DNA of 64,000 nt from Verrucomicrobiia bacterium (GCA_030427505.1 JAUICH010000024.1:26238-90237), one strand, 5' to 3'. Positions 45,667 to 53,655 are shown, counted from the first letter of the stretch. Numbers and translations: made by a program. The notes: generated by a model not told the origin, from the letters alone.

Positions 45667-45881
45667 GCGGTTTTCTGAAGATTTTTTCCTAAAATTCTTA
45701 ATTCACCACAAGCTTCGAATCGGAAACTTTTCCGGCACCTGGCAGCCCCAATCACCGGCAGCAACATTTACGACGCAGGATGCGGTCCCTACGCAATGAA
45801 ATGTTCGTGACAATTGCTCTCCCATTGTGGCTGCAAATTGCCCGGATGGCCGAACAAACCGAATTTCCGGAATCTGTAAAC

Positions 45882-45916
45882 AAAAAAGGGACGCCCTTTC
45901 GAGCGCCCCTTTCTTT
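45882..45916 (-). terminator. Terminator of the first YRG operon
   Basis: On the minus strand, a hairpin AAAGGGGCGC-loop-GCGTCCCTTT (one G-U/mismatch position) runs into TTTTTT, a classic intrinsic terminator. It lies about 150 bases downstream of the long YRG gene. A near copy lies at 47970-48003 after the second YRG operon. Confidence 0.75.
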
Positions 45917-46062
45917 TGCTGCTTGCCAGACCTTTTCCGGTCCGGCGGTTTTTCGCCGACTCCACTCCGGAGGGAATCCGGACGGCGATGAACTTGGATG
46001 GAGTTTTTGGGTTGGGGGTTTTTTGGTTGGGGGGGGAATCAGGTCCCACCAGCCGGCCTTCG

Positions 46063-46275
46063 TTAGTAGGCCAGCGTGGCGTGAGCGCCGCGCCACAGCA
46101 CATCGTGCGGAACGGCGACGTGGACTTCGTCCGTGCGGACGTCCTTCTCAGCGCCGCGATAGCTCACATGCTGGGTATGGGCATTGGCGCGTTCTTCGGC
46201 GCGGAGTTTTACGGCGGCGTTGTATTCGTCCACGGAAACTTTGGCGCCGCGATATTGGAGATAAGTCGTTTTCAT
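46063..46275 (-). CDS. YRG-motif small protein, long form (operon 1)
   Basis: 70 residues. Three spaced repeats of a YRG/WRG core: LQYRGAKVSVDEY at the start, HVSYRGAEKDVR in the middle, and VPHDVLWRGA near the end. The layout resembles DUF4278, a family of unknown function with a YRG motif, best known from cyanobacteria. About 60% identical to the long protein of the second operon (48167-48382). Second gene of its operon, 74 bases after the short YRG gene. No Shine-Dalgarno seen. Function unknown. Confidence 0.75.
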   Translation of the reverse strand: MKTTYLQYRGAKVSVDEYNAAVKLRAEERANAHTQHVSYRGAEKDVRTDEVHVAVPHDVLWRGAHATLAY

Positions 46276-46349
46276 TGTCTTGGTAGGGTTAGGAGTTTTG
46301 GTTTCTAAAAAGTTGATTCGGTTTGGTTTGCCGGATGGTGGCGCTCAGC

Positions 46350-46499
46350 TCAGGCGGCCCGGAGATCTTTTTCCGCGCCGCGGTATTGCACGTGTTGCAG
46401 AGGAGCGGTCGCCCGTTGTCCGGCTTTGGCTTTCGCCGCGTTTTTGTATTGGTCGAGGGGCATCGTGACGCCCCGGTAGGTGAGGTAGTTGGTTTTCAT
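46350..46499 (-). CDS. YRG-motif small protein, short form (operon 1)
   Basis: 49 residues, beginning MKTNYLTYRGVTMPLDQY and ending HVQYRGAEKDLRAA, so it has two of the three YRG motifs of its longer neighbour, joined by a lysine/alanine-rich helix. Paralogous to 48446-48592 (about 70% identical by eye). First gene after a sigma-54 type promoter, with a leader of ~90 bases. The close conservation of two copies at amino-acid level supports that it is coding, although it is very short. Confidence 0.75.
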   Translation of the reverse strand: MKTNYLTYRGVTMPLDQYKNAAKAKAGQRATAPLQHVQYRGAEKDLRAA

Positions 46500-46601
46500 T
46501 TTCTTAGTCCGGTTAAGGGTTTGTTGGTTTTCTGATCTTAAAGTTTCTGGCTCATCCGGTTGTCTTGGAGATTCGCCTTGTTTCTTTCTGCTTTTATTTA
46601 A

Positions 46602-46617
46602 TGCACCCCTCGTGCCA
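46602..46617 (-). promoter_or_regulatory. Sigma-54 (-24/-12) promoter of YRG operon 1
   Basis: Minus-strand TGGCACGAGGGGTGCA. The consensus is TGGCACG-N4-TTGCA with invariant GG and GC ten bases apart; both are present at the right spacing, with one mismatch (G for the first T of TTGC). Predicted start of transcription is near 46591. Confidence 0.72.
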
Positions 46618-46633
46618 AGTGGCCTTAAGAAGT

Positions 46634-46662
46634 TATAACTTATTTATTGTCAATCAGTTATA
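46634..46662. repeat. Inverted repeat TATAACT-N15-AGTTATA upstream of YRG operon 1
   Basis: Two arms (46634-46640 and 46656-46662) 15 bases apart; the first arm is itself inside the perfect palindrome AAGTTATAACTT. Its inner edge is 17 bases from the -24 box. The same element at the same distance precedes operon 2, so it is probably the binding site of the activator (or of IHF-like bending protein) for the sigma-54 promoter. Confidence 0.7.
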
Positions 46663-46831
46663 AATTTAGGTCTTTTTCTGAAAACCGGTCGTTTCGGTAT
46701 CTCTTTTCCCAGCTTCTGGTAACCAGATTACCGGTGACACCTGCTTTATCAGGCCATCCTTTGGCGTCTGGGACAGGTCAAACACCCCAGGAAAAGAGGC
46801 TCTCGGCCGGGTGAGCCTGCTGAGTAATACA

Positions 46832-47284
46832 CCTCCGGTGAAACCGGAGGCTTTTAAAACGTGAGCCGCTCAAAGCGGCTATTGGAGGCCACCGGGTTTT
46901 GGATGATTCACTAACTCTTTCGACAATGGAGCCAGCTTCTCCTAGGTCGCGTATTTGAACCTTTTCAGGGTATCTCAATTTCGATTCGGCTGGCGTCCGC
47001 CAGTGGATCTGTAATTGGGAAACCAAGCAGAATTCGAGTTGCTGGCCTGAGATGGGAAGCACGGTCCGCGAGCAAGCGAACGTCGTCTCCCCCACCCCGC
47101 CTCCGTCTGCCTGCCACAAAGCGGCGAAAGGAAATTCGCCGCTCTCAAGAGACGCTTCGCGTCCCAAGGAGCCTAAGGGGGCGGCGGCTTTAACGGGGCT
47201 TCGCAAAACCCATCAACCGCGAAGACTGCCGCATCAGTCAAACTCCAATAGCCTCCCCGGCAAAGCCGGGGGGTCTCCTATTGG
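46832..47284. repeat. Hairpin-rich non-coding block (possible IS200/IS605-type remnant)
   Basis: No credible gene. Several perfect short hairpins are visible: CCTCCGGT-GAA-ACCGGAGG (46832-46850), AGCCGCT-CAA-AGCGGCT (46864-46880), GCGGCGAA-N6-TTCGCCGC near 47125, and a nested CCAATAG/CCCCGGC-AAA-GCCGGGG/CTATTGG (47245-47284). Structured ends without terminal inverted repeats resemble IS200/IS605 elements or their non-autonomous derivatives, but no transposase is left. Confidence 0.45.
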
Positions 47285-47288
47285 ATCA

Positions 47289-47507
47289 CTAGGGTGTGTG
47301 GACAAATTCCCGAACCGCCCGGAATAGATGAAAAAGGAAGACAGAATCAGCGCCGCAAGCGGCGAATTTTCCAAAAACGCGGCCCATTTTACGCCTGGCT
47401 GCGTTCCGCCTCACTCTATCGGGGTCACCCAACGGCGTTCGGCGCGCCTTGCCAGCCGAATAATGGCCTCGCGCCGGGCAGTCCGCCAATCTGTCCACAC
47501 ACCCTAG
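47289..47507. mobile_element. MITE-like element 1 (211 bp) flanked by CTAG
   Basis: The element at 47293-47503 begins GGTGTGTGGACA and ends with its exact complement TGTCCACACACC; looser complementarity extends the inverted repeats to ~28 bp. CTAG lies directly at both outer sides (47289-47292, 47504-47507), as a target duplication would. No transposase is encoded. The CTAG target fits IS5- or IS630-related transposases acting in trans. Confidence 0.72.
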
Positions 47508-47705
47508 TGCTCTGACCGCCTTAAGATGATGGGTGATTGGCGAGGATTTTTAGCTGGGGGCAAGGCGCGATGAAGGAGGCTATGTGAATCATAACTGACT
47601 GAAGAGCAACGAAGACCCCAGCCAAAAAGACCGGGTCTCGTCCTTTTGCCAACGGCTCTTTGTTCAGACCAAGCGCTCATCATTTTAAGGCGGTCAGAGC
47701 ACTAG
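47504..47705. mobile_element. MITE-like element 2 (194 bp) flanked by CTAG
   Basis: Directly abuts element 1 and shares its CTAG. The core 47508-47701 begins TGCTCTGACCGCCTTAA and ends TTAAGGCGGTCAGAGCA, with further matching of ATGATG inside (about 25 bp inverted repeats with one mismatch). CTAG is repeated at 47702-47705. Different terminal repeats from element 1, so a different family inserted in or next to the first target. Confidence 0.72.
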
Positions 47706-47969
47706 ACAAAGGCTCCCCCTCGGAAGACATGGCGGGCCGCAGTTCCCGGTCATTGAGCGGGGGCGCCCACTCGCCGGAACCGTTGACCAGGAGGGCGAGC
47801 CACTCCGCGTATCGCCTGTTCAAGACACACCACCCGCCTGGCGACACTGCCTCGTTCTATTTTCAAGAACGCACCCGGAGATCGCATTCCACCTTCTTCC
47901 CGGAACGGCCGCTGGATAGGGCGGCCTCGCTGGCCTTGAGAAAGTGAAATCCCATCCGGCCCGAGAATG
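47706..47969. other. Intergenic segment without a recognised feature
   Basis: 264 bases between the second MITE-like element and the terminator of YRG operon 2. Short open frames exist but have no start signal or protein-like composition. I see nothing I can name. Confidence 0.4.
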
Positions 47970-48003
47970 AAAAAAGGGACGTTCTTTCGAACGTCCCTTT
48001 TTT
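47970..48003 (-). terminator. Terminator of the second YRG operon
   Basis: Perfect 15-bp stem with a 4-base loop: AAAAAAGGGACGTTC-TTTC-GAACGTCCCTTTTTT. The symmetric A and T runs would let it work in both directions. It lies ~165 bases after the long YRG gene. Both operons share GCCAGACC next to the terminator, showing that the duplication included the 3' end. Confidence 0.82.
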
Positions 48004-48166
48004 GGTTTTGCCAGACCTGGGAGCCTTTCGGCTCGACCCGGTCAGGCTTGAGGCCCCGGCCACCCGTCTCGCGAGGGGGGGGAGGATTGCGATAGTGACG
48101 GGTACCGGGGTCTCAGGGATTGGGAGTATTCAAGCGGACCCAATCGAGGGGTCCACACCACTTAAC

Positions 48167-48382
48167 TCAAAAGTTCAGCATGGTTCGGTTGCCGCGCCAG
48201 AGAATGTCGTGCGGGACCACTTTCTTCGGTTCATCCGTGTGAATGTCCTTTTCGGAACCGCGGTATTGCACATGCTGGACGTGGGCGGCGGATCGTTCTT
48301 CAGACTTGGCTTTCACACCGGCTTCGTACTGCTCTTGGGACACTTGAGCGCCCCGGTACTGGATGTTCTTTTCGCCGTTCAT
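48167..48382 (-). CDS. YRG-motif small protein, long form (operon 2)
   Basis: 71 residues from ATG 48382 (MNGEKNIQYRGAQVSQEQY); the ATG at 48436 would add 18 unrelated residues. The three motifs are IQYRGAQVS, HVQYRGSEKDIHTDE and VPHDILWRG, matching the paralogue at 46063-46275. Charged linker between the first two motifs (VKAKSEERSAA). DUF4278-like, function unknown. Confidence 0.76.
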   Translation of the reverse strand: MNGEKNIQYRGAQVSQEQYEAGVKAKSEERSAAHVQHVQYRGSEKDIHTDEPKKVVPHDILWRGNRTMLNF

Positions 48383-48445
48383 GGAATGGGGATAGTGTTG
48401 GGTTTTATTGGGGTTTTTTCTTTGAGGGGAGAGCATGCGCTGGCC

Positions 48446-48592
48446 TCAGGCGGCCAGCAAGTCTTTGTCCGCGCCCCGGTATAGGACGTGTTGCGACCGA
48501 GTGGCCCGCAGTTCGGCTTTGGCTTTCGCGGCAGCTTTGTATTGAGCGAGGGGCATCTTCACGCCCCGGTAGCGGAGGTAGCTGGTTTTCAT
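48446..48592 (-). CDS. YRG-motif small protein, short form (operon 2)
   Basis: 48 residues: MKTSYLRYRGVKMPLAQY at the start and HVLYRGADKDLLAA at the end, with an AAAKAKAELRAT helix between. Differences from the operon 1 copy are mainly conservative amino-acid changes, which argues for selection on the protein. First gene of operon 2, ~90 bases from its predicted start of transcription. Confidence 0.76.
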   Translation of the reverse strand: MKTSYLRYRGVKMPLAQYKAAAKAKAELRATRSQHVLYRGADKDLLAA

Positions 48593-48691
48593 TGTCTGGA
48601 TTGATTACGATATAGGTTGTGATTTGGGTAGAGTCTCCAGCCCGCTCTGGTTCCGTCTGGAATTGGGCTTTTGGTTTCTTCCACCTCTATT

Positions 48692-48707
48692 TGCATGGGG
48701 CGTGCCA
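48692..48707 (-). promoter_or_regulatory. Sigma-54 (-24/-12) promoter of YRG operon 2
   Basis: Minus-strand TGGCACGCCCCATGCA. GG and GC are at the required ten-base spacing, and the -24 box is perfect. It differs from TTGCA by A for the first T. Placement relative to the gene and to the upstream inverted repeat is the same as in operon 1. Confidence 0.72.
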
Positions 48708-48723
48708 AGCGGATCCCTGAAAT

Positions 48724-48752
48724 TATAACTTGTTTATATTAAACTAGTTATA
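48724..48752. repeat. Inverted repeat TATAACT-N15-AGTTATA upstream of YRG operon 2
   Basis: Arms at 48724-48730 and 48746-48752, 15 bases apart, with the inner edge 17 bases from the -24 box. Arm sequence, arm spacing and promoter distance equal those of operon 1 while the DNA between differs, so the arms are the conserved part. Confidence 0.7.
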
Positions 48753-48961
48753 TCTTTTGGCCTTTTTGTAAATAGAGGCCAATTTGGAATCAATTGACTC
48801 ACTCCCCGGTAACGAAATTACCGGTTCGACTACCCGGGATCAGGCGAATCCCTATCCATCAAAGAGGATCTTCCCAGGGTGAAAAAGATCGATCAGGCGG
48901 GGCGGCGCGGCATTCCCCTACCCATCTCTCTGCGCCCGTCGCGGCTGCCCCTCCTCCCTTT

Positions 48962-49750
48962 TCAGCCGGCCTCTTCCACGGACACTTCCAGGTACTCCAG
49001 CGAGACCGACGGCCCGAACTGGGTGTAAGTCGCGATGTCCGCGGCATCCCGGCCGTAGGCCAGGGCCACGCGTCCGCCGCGGGGAACGGCCTGAGTGGGA
49101 TCGAAGGTGTACCAGCGGTGCCCGACAAAGGCCTCAAACCAGGCGTGCAGGTCCATGGGCTCCAAGCCGTGAAGATATCCGCCCACGATGCGGGCCGGAA
49201 TGCTGATGCTGCGGCACAGAGCGATACCCAAGTGCGCCAGGTCCCGGCACACGCCAAAACCTCGATCCTTCACCTTTTGGGCGGTGACGGGCTCCGTGCT
49301 GCTGCCGGGTTCGAAGCGAATGTTTTCCCGAATCCAGTAGACCAGGCGCTCCACCTGGGGGTAACCGTCGCTGGTATGTTCGACAATCTGAGTCGCCAGC
49401 GCGCCAAACTGCTCGGCCTCGCAATAGCGGCTGGGTAACAGGTAGGCAAGAGTATCGTTCGGTAGAAACTGGATCTCCGTGAAGGGAGCGCTCGGATCCA
49501 CGTCAATCCCCGGAGGGGTGTCCACCTCCGCCGTGGCGGTAATCGTGAGCTTTCCTGGCTGGGCGACGAATCGCTGGCAGAGGTTTCCGACCGAGTCGTT
49601 GAACTCCACATACGGGGAGGCCGGGTACAGCACCAGATCGCTCGAATAAACCAACTGTTGCGCGCCGGTTTGGGGCCGCAGCATGGAAACAAAAGGCGTG
49701 GGGGCCAGAGGGATGTCTAGAGCGAGGTAGGTGCGGGTGCGAAGTAGCAT
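48962..49750 (-). CDS. Transglutaminase-like domain protein
   Basis: 262 residues from ATG 49750 (MLLRTRTYLALDIPLAP). The N-terminal half is the beta-rich domain common to bacterial transglutaminase-like proteins. The C-terminal half has the papain-like triad: Cys in GFGVCRDLAHL, His in DLHAWFEAFV and Asp in YTFDPTQ. Such proteins are usually cytoplasmic cysteine hydrolases of unknown substrate, often near ATP-grasp/alpha-E genes; none is nearby here. Confidence 0.9.
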   Translation of the reverse strand: MLLRTRTYLALDIPLAPTPFVSMLRPQTGAQQLVYSSDLVLYPASPYVEFNDSVGNLCQRFVAQPGKLTITATAEVDTPPGIDVDPSAPFTEIQFLPNDTLAYLLPSRYCEAEQFGALATQIVEHTSDGYPQVERLVYWIRENIRFEPGSSTEPVTAQKVKDRGFGVCRDLAHLGIALCRSISIPARIVGGYLHGLEPMDLHAWFEAFVGHRWYTFDPTQAVPRGGRVALAYGRDAADIATYTQFGPSVSLEYLEVSVEEAG

Positions 49751-49962
49751 AGATGGATTGACTGAAGACCAAGGTAGAAGCAGGAAACGGCCCCTTGGCT
49801 CCACCGATGATCTTCCGCTCAGCGATCGAACGCGCCAAGTGACACGGTTGACACCGATTATTACGAATGGTGGACGAAGGAAGAGCCTTGCGGCTAAGCC
49901 CACTCTCATTGGCGTACCTCCTCAACGCAAACGGCGTCGGAGAGAATGCTCTACGTGTCCCC

Positions 49963-50982
49963 TCAATCTGCAACACGTCCCGCCTTTTCCCGGCAGGCTT
50001 CTCCGCAAAATTTCCCGAAGCTTTCTTCGCAGGCTTCACACAGGAAGACCTGTTCGTTGCACTCGGGCCAGGCGCAGTTCCGGTAGCGGGGGCTGGGGGC
50101 GCCGCAATGGCGGCAGAGGGAGACGACGGAGCGGGTTTCGGTGTGGTTCACCTCCACGCCTACCCGTTGATCGAAGACGTAGCACTGGCCGTCAAAGTCG
50201 CGCCCGCGGGTGACGGGGTCGTGGCTGTAATTGATGATGCCGCCGTCCAACTGAAAGACGTTTTGAAAGCCCTCTTTCAGAAGAAAACCGGAGAGCTTTT
50301 CGCAGCGGATGCCACCCGTGCAGTAGGTGAGGATCTTCTTTTTCCCCCGCAGCTTGTCCGCGTGCTTTCTCAGCCACTGGGGAAAGTCCCGGAAATTCGG
50401 CACGTCCGGGCACAGGGCGTTCCGGAAATGACCGAGGGCGGACTCGTAGTCGTTCCGGCCGTCCAGAAGAATCACGTCTTCCTCCTGCATGGCGGCGTGG
50501 AATTCGGCGGGTGAGAGGTGTTGACCCGTGATTTCATTGGGATCGATATCTTCGATTCCCTCCCCTGCCTCTGGTTTACCGAGGCCAAGAGTGACGAGTT
50601 CGGGGCGGAGCTTGATCGAAAGCTTCGGAAAGACGTGCCCCTCGGCGGGGTCATCTTTGAAAGCGATGCCTTCCATGAAGGGATACGCCCGAAGCGCTTC
50701 CTGGTAGCGGTCTGTGTTTTCCGCGACTCCGGAGACCGTGCCGTTGATGCCCTCATGACTGATGAGAATGCGCCCCATGAGCTCCAGGGACTCGCAAAGG
50801 GAACGGTGCTCCTCCAAGAAACCGGCCGGGTCAGGAATCGCCACATACTTGTAGTACAGCAGAACGCGCCAGGATCCGGGCAGACTTTCCAGGGACTCCA
50901 GAGGAACTGATTCTTGAGAACAGGCGGCTTCCAAAATGAACAAAAGCGAATGGGTAGAGGAAAATCGACTCCGGCGAACCAC
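49963..50982 (-). CDS. trhO: tRNA uridine(34) hydroxylase (TrhO/YceA, rhodanese family)
   Basis: Oxygen-dependent hydroxylation of U34 in tRNA is the known role of the family. An N-terminal acylphosphatase-like domain has LLYYKYVAI and GRILISHEGINGTVSG. A rhodanese domain follows with VILLDGRNDYE and the catalytic TYCTGGIRCEK. The C-terminus is cysteine-rich (CRHCG, CEACEESFGKFCGEAC), as in longer members. The frame opens with GTG at 50982, but the first ~40 residues are atypical; TTG codons in that stretch could be the real start. Confidence 0.9.
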   Translation of the reverse strand: MVRRSRFSSTHSLLFILEAACSQESVPLESLESLPGSWRVLLYYKYVAIPDPAGFLEEHRSLCESLELMGRILISHEGINGTVSGVAENTDRYQEALRAYPFMEGIAFKDDPAEGHVFPKLSIKLRPELVTLGLGKPEAGEGIEDIDPNEITGQHLSPAEFHAAMQEEDVILLDGRNDYESALGHFRNALCPDVPNFRDFPQWLRKHADKLRGKKKILTYCTGGIRCEKLSGFLLKEGFQNVFQLDGGIINYSHDPVTRGRDFDGQCYVFDQRVGVEVNHTETRSVVSLCRHCGAPSPRYRNCAWPECNEQVFLCEACEESFGKFCGEACREKAGRVAD

Positions 50983-51162
50983 TCGCCAAGAGGAAAAGAT
51001 GCCCGGAGCGGCGCGAATCTCAAGCCGCCATCCTCTTTTGCATTCTCAAAATCGTGACGAAAACCCTCTCAAAAACGCAAAAGAATACCAGTTTTGATAA
51101 TTTTCAGGTTGGATTTGGCACTTAATCTTCTTAACGTCAGGCCAATTCCATCTCGATCACCC

Positions 51163-51384
51163 ATGCTCACCGTGCCGCGCCATCACCGGGTTATCAGCCG
51201 TGTCTGCTTCTACACGGGAGTATTGATCACCCTATACATCCTGCAGGTGGCCACGCCCAAAGCGGAATTTCAGTACGAGTCCTACGTGCCGATCTACCTG
51301 CCTCCGCAAGCCTTGCTTCATCCGGTGGAGCCGGGCGCTGAAGCAGGGGGGATCGCCCCCCTTCCGCCGTCAAAGACGGATTGA
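51163..51384 (+). CDS. Small single-pass membrane protein
   Basis: 73 residues from ATG 51163 (MLTVPRHHRVISRVCFYTG). One transmembrane helix (about 14-29), followed by a short proline-rich extracytoplasmic part. The in-frame ATG at 51094 adds residues that overlap promoter-like AT-rich DNA. No family recognised. Confidence 0.45.
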   Translation: MLTVPRHHRVISRVCFYTGVLITLYILQVATPKAEFQYESYVPIYLPPQALLHPVEPGAEAGGIAPLPPSKTD

Positions 51385-51462
51385 GTATCTTGTCACCTCC
51401 AGAGGAGGAAGTTCCCGGCGCCAGAGAGGAAAAACCACTCTCCCAGATGTAACCATCCCCGC

Positions 51463-51786
51463 ATGAGGGCGTCCGAATACGTGGACCGTCACGGCATGCG
51501 CGCCGGTGCGTCGCTGGTACGCGACGACTTCGAACTAGCGCTGAAAGAATTCCGCGAAGCGGACGCGCGGTACGCCGGACAGCCAGAGCTGCTCTTCTGG
51601 CGCTGCCTGGTCCTTCTGAGCATGCGGCGCACCGAAGCCGCCTTGCCGCATCTGAAAGAGCTGTTCGAAAAAGACGGAAAATGACTGACCCTCTTCGAAC
51701 GCGCCGCGAAAGCTGGATTGATCGAGTTGGAGGACAGTCAGCGAACCCAATTGCGGAAGCTGGCAAACCAGGCTTCGAACCGGTAG
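51463..51786 (+). pseudogene. Remnant of a DUF1028 protein (C-terminal part, internal stop)
   Basis: The first 73 codons end at a TGA (51682). The same frame continues past it as LTLFERAAKAGLIELEDSQRTQL to a stop at 51786. Reading that TGA as TGG gives KWLTLFERAAKAGLI, which fits the C-terminal TPR-like part of DUF1028 proteins (ELLFWRCLVLLSM, ALPHLKELFEKD). The ~220-residue catalytic-like N-terminal domain is missing upstream. So this looks like a truncated and interrupted gene. Confidence 0.6.
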
Positions 51787-51796
51787 TCTCTGAGCA

Positions 51797-52228
51797 ATGG
51801 AATACTTCCTGGCAGCGGAGCAGGACATCCCCGTCCTGGCGGAGATGAACCACCAGCTCATAGAAGACGAAGGACATCGGAACGCAATGACCCCTGAAGA
51901 GTTAGCGGACCGGATGCGGGGATGGCTGCTGGGCCCCTATCGGGCCATCCTGTTTCACGAGCCGGAACACACCGGCGCCGTGGCCTACGCGCTATATGCC
52001 TCCACCCCGGAAGAAATCTACCTGCGCCACTTCTTCGTGGCCCGCCATTGCCGGCGCCGGGGCCTGGGGCGCCAGGCCATCCAGATTCTTCTGTCCAAGA
52101 TCTGGCCTCAGAATAGCCGCCTGGTTGTGGACGTGCTTTCCGCCAACACCGCCGCCGTGGATTTCTGGCGCGCCATGGGGTTTCAAGACTACAGCCTGAA
52201 GCTGGAAATCATGCCCGGACAGCGTTGA
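51797..52228 (+). CDS. GNAT family N-acetyltransferase
   Basis: 143 residues. Acetyl-CoA binding motif A is visible as FFVARHCRRRGLGRQAIQIL, with the following VVDVLSANTAAVDFWRAMGFQDYSL typical of motif B. Substrate unknown. It follows the DUF1028 remnant by 10 bases. Confidence 0.88.
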   Translation: MEYFLAAEQDIPVLAEMNHQLIEDEGHRNAMTPEELADRMRGWLLGPYRAILFHEPEHTGAVAYALYASTPEEIYLRHFFVARHCRRRGLGRQAIQILLSKIWPQNSRLVVDVLSANTAAVDFWRAMGFQDYSLKLEIMPGQR

Positions 52229-52275
52229 GAAAGATTTCGCTCCGGGGAGCTCTATTCGGTTAGGATGCTGCCAGA

Positions 52276-53088
52276 ATGGACGACTTCCCCGAGTCCGGGC
52301 CACTGGCGCTTCCACGGTTCAAGCTCGCGCCACAACCGGTTCGCAAAAAGAAACGCCGCATTTGGCTTAAGGTTCTTCTTACCGTATTGCTGGTCCCCTT
52401 TGCCTTCGTTTTTTGGATGTTGGTGTTCCTGGTGACCCTCGATTTCCCGCACTACGACGAAAAGTATGAGGCTCCGGCCGAGTTCTCCCCGCCCCAAGCC
52501 GTGCCCGCCACCACTTCCCCCGAAACCCAGACAGAAAGCCACACCTGCGGGCTGCACACGCTCCGCACCATCTATCTGGCGCATGGATTGGACCCTGAGG
52601 CCGTGCGGCTGCGCTTTCGCCTGGGGGTGGACCGCCCCGCCGTTCCCGGTACCGGCCCCTGGGACACGGAGGGCACGCTGCACCCGGACATGTACCGGGT
52701 GCTCCTGCAGGATGGCTTCCGAATCACCGAGATAGATCCCCAGGGCACAGACGCGGCCACGGCCCTGGAAAGGCATCTGCAAGAGAAAGGCCTTCTCGCG
52801 GCCGTTCTCATTCAGCGCCGCGAAACCGGCCACTTCCATTGGGTGGTCCTGGACAGTTTTTCACCGGCAAACACAAACGGAGAAGAGGCCACGCTGCGCG
52901 TGGTGGACTCCCTGGCTCCGGAACCTTACGGCGAACCGGCCCAAAACTACCTGGAGAATCACGTCCTTTCTCTTCTTCTGCTGGAAACCGCCAGTGAAGA
53001 CGACACCAGCGGAAAAGAGGTGGACGTATGGGCCGCCCATCAACGCGGCATCGCGGAAATGAAGCGTGCCCTGCAAAGGGCAAAATAA
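52276..53088 (+). CDS. Membrane-anchored C39-like cysteine peptidase domain protein
   Basis: 270 residues. A basic start and one transmembrane helix (about 33-55, VLLTVLLVPFAFVFWMLVFLV) put the rest outside. The papain-like C39 layout is visible: Cys in SHTCGLHTLRTIYLAHGL, His in GHFHWVVLDSF, and an Asp in LRVVDSLAPEPY. C39 domains cleave double-glycine leaders in exporters, but no transporter is fused here, so the target is open. Start ATG 52276. Confidence 0.72.
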   Translation: MDDFPESGPLALPRFKLAPQPVRKKKRRIWLKVLLTVLLVPFAFVFWMLVFLVTLDFPHYDEKYEAPAEFSPPQAVPATTSPETQTESHTCGLHTLRTIYLAHGLDPEAVRLRFRLGVDRPAVPGTGPWDTEGTLHPDMYRVLLQDGFRITEIDPQGTDAATALERHLQEKGLLAAVLIQRRETGHFHWVVLDSFSPANTNGEEATLRVVDSLAPEPYGEPAQNYLENHVLSLLLLETASEDDTSGKEVDVWAAHQRGIAEMKRALQRAK

Positions 53089-53136
53089 CCGAAGCCTAAA
53101 CCGGCGGCCGGGACCGGGCTTGAAAAAAGAGCCAGA

Positions 53137-53574
53137 TTACTCTTCTACCTTGCTTCCCTTCACCGTGAAAGGAGCCTCCGGCACGGGGCCGTCTTCGCTC
53201 CGCAGGCGCTTCAGAGTGTCTTCAAAGTCCTTCAGCTTTGTGGTGTCGCTCGCCGCGTCCTTCAGGACGCGCAAAGTTTCTTCGTGAACCTGAGGCTGAT
53301 CTTTCGTCTGGTCGAGCATACTCAGGGCCTCGGGAAGGGACTGCACCAGTTGGTCGAGCAGATCTTCTTTTCCAAGGTCGATGCCTAGCTTGCCCGCCAC
53401 CACGGAACCCCCGAACAGAATCAAGACAATCGCGGCTATCCGCGTCAGAATGGGCTTCACCAGCCACTCCAGGAGGGCGATCAGGAGGATCACCGCGGAA
53501 CCTCCAATGATATAATAGGTGGCCGGCAAACCCGAAAGGTCGATTTCGGGAAGCGTAAGTTCTGGAAGTGTCAT
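53137..53574 (-). CDS. Membrane protein of unknown function
   Basis: 145 residues. Two adjacent transmembrane helices (about 19-40 and 44-62) follow a short Leu/Pro-rich start. The C-terminal ~80 residues are soluble and helical (LLDQLVQSLPEALSMLDQ, RVLKDAASDTTKLKDFEDTLKRL). No family recognised. Confidence 0.6.
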   Translation of the reverse strand: MTLPELTLPEIDLSGLPATYYIIGGSAVILLIALLEWLVKPILTRIAAIVLILFGGSVVAGKLGIDLGKEDLLDQLVQSLPEALSMLDQTKDQPQVHEETLRVLKDAASDTTKLKDFEDTLKRLRSEDGPVPEAPFTVKGSKVEE

Positions 53575-53655
53575 GGTGCGGGGATGGACCGGGCCGCGCG
53601 TTGCGTTTGCCGCAGTCTCACGCGGCCCGATGTTTGGCTAATTTAAAGGGACGGT

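Noticed and set aside
45780..46286. Plus-strand frame of 168 codons over the YRG genes
   Set aside because: Composition is unlike a protein, it runs through the terminator hairpin, and the minus-strand frames are conserved between two copies.
46832..48003. Possible CRISPR array
   Set aside because: The repeats are hairpins and paired inverted repeats of differing sequence, with no regular direct repeats and spacers, and no cas genes.
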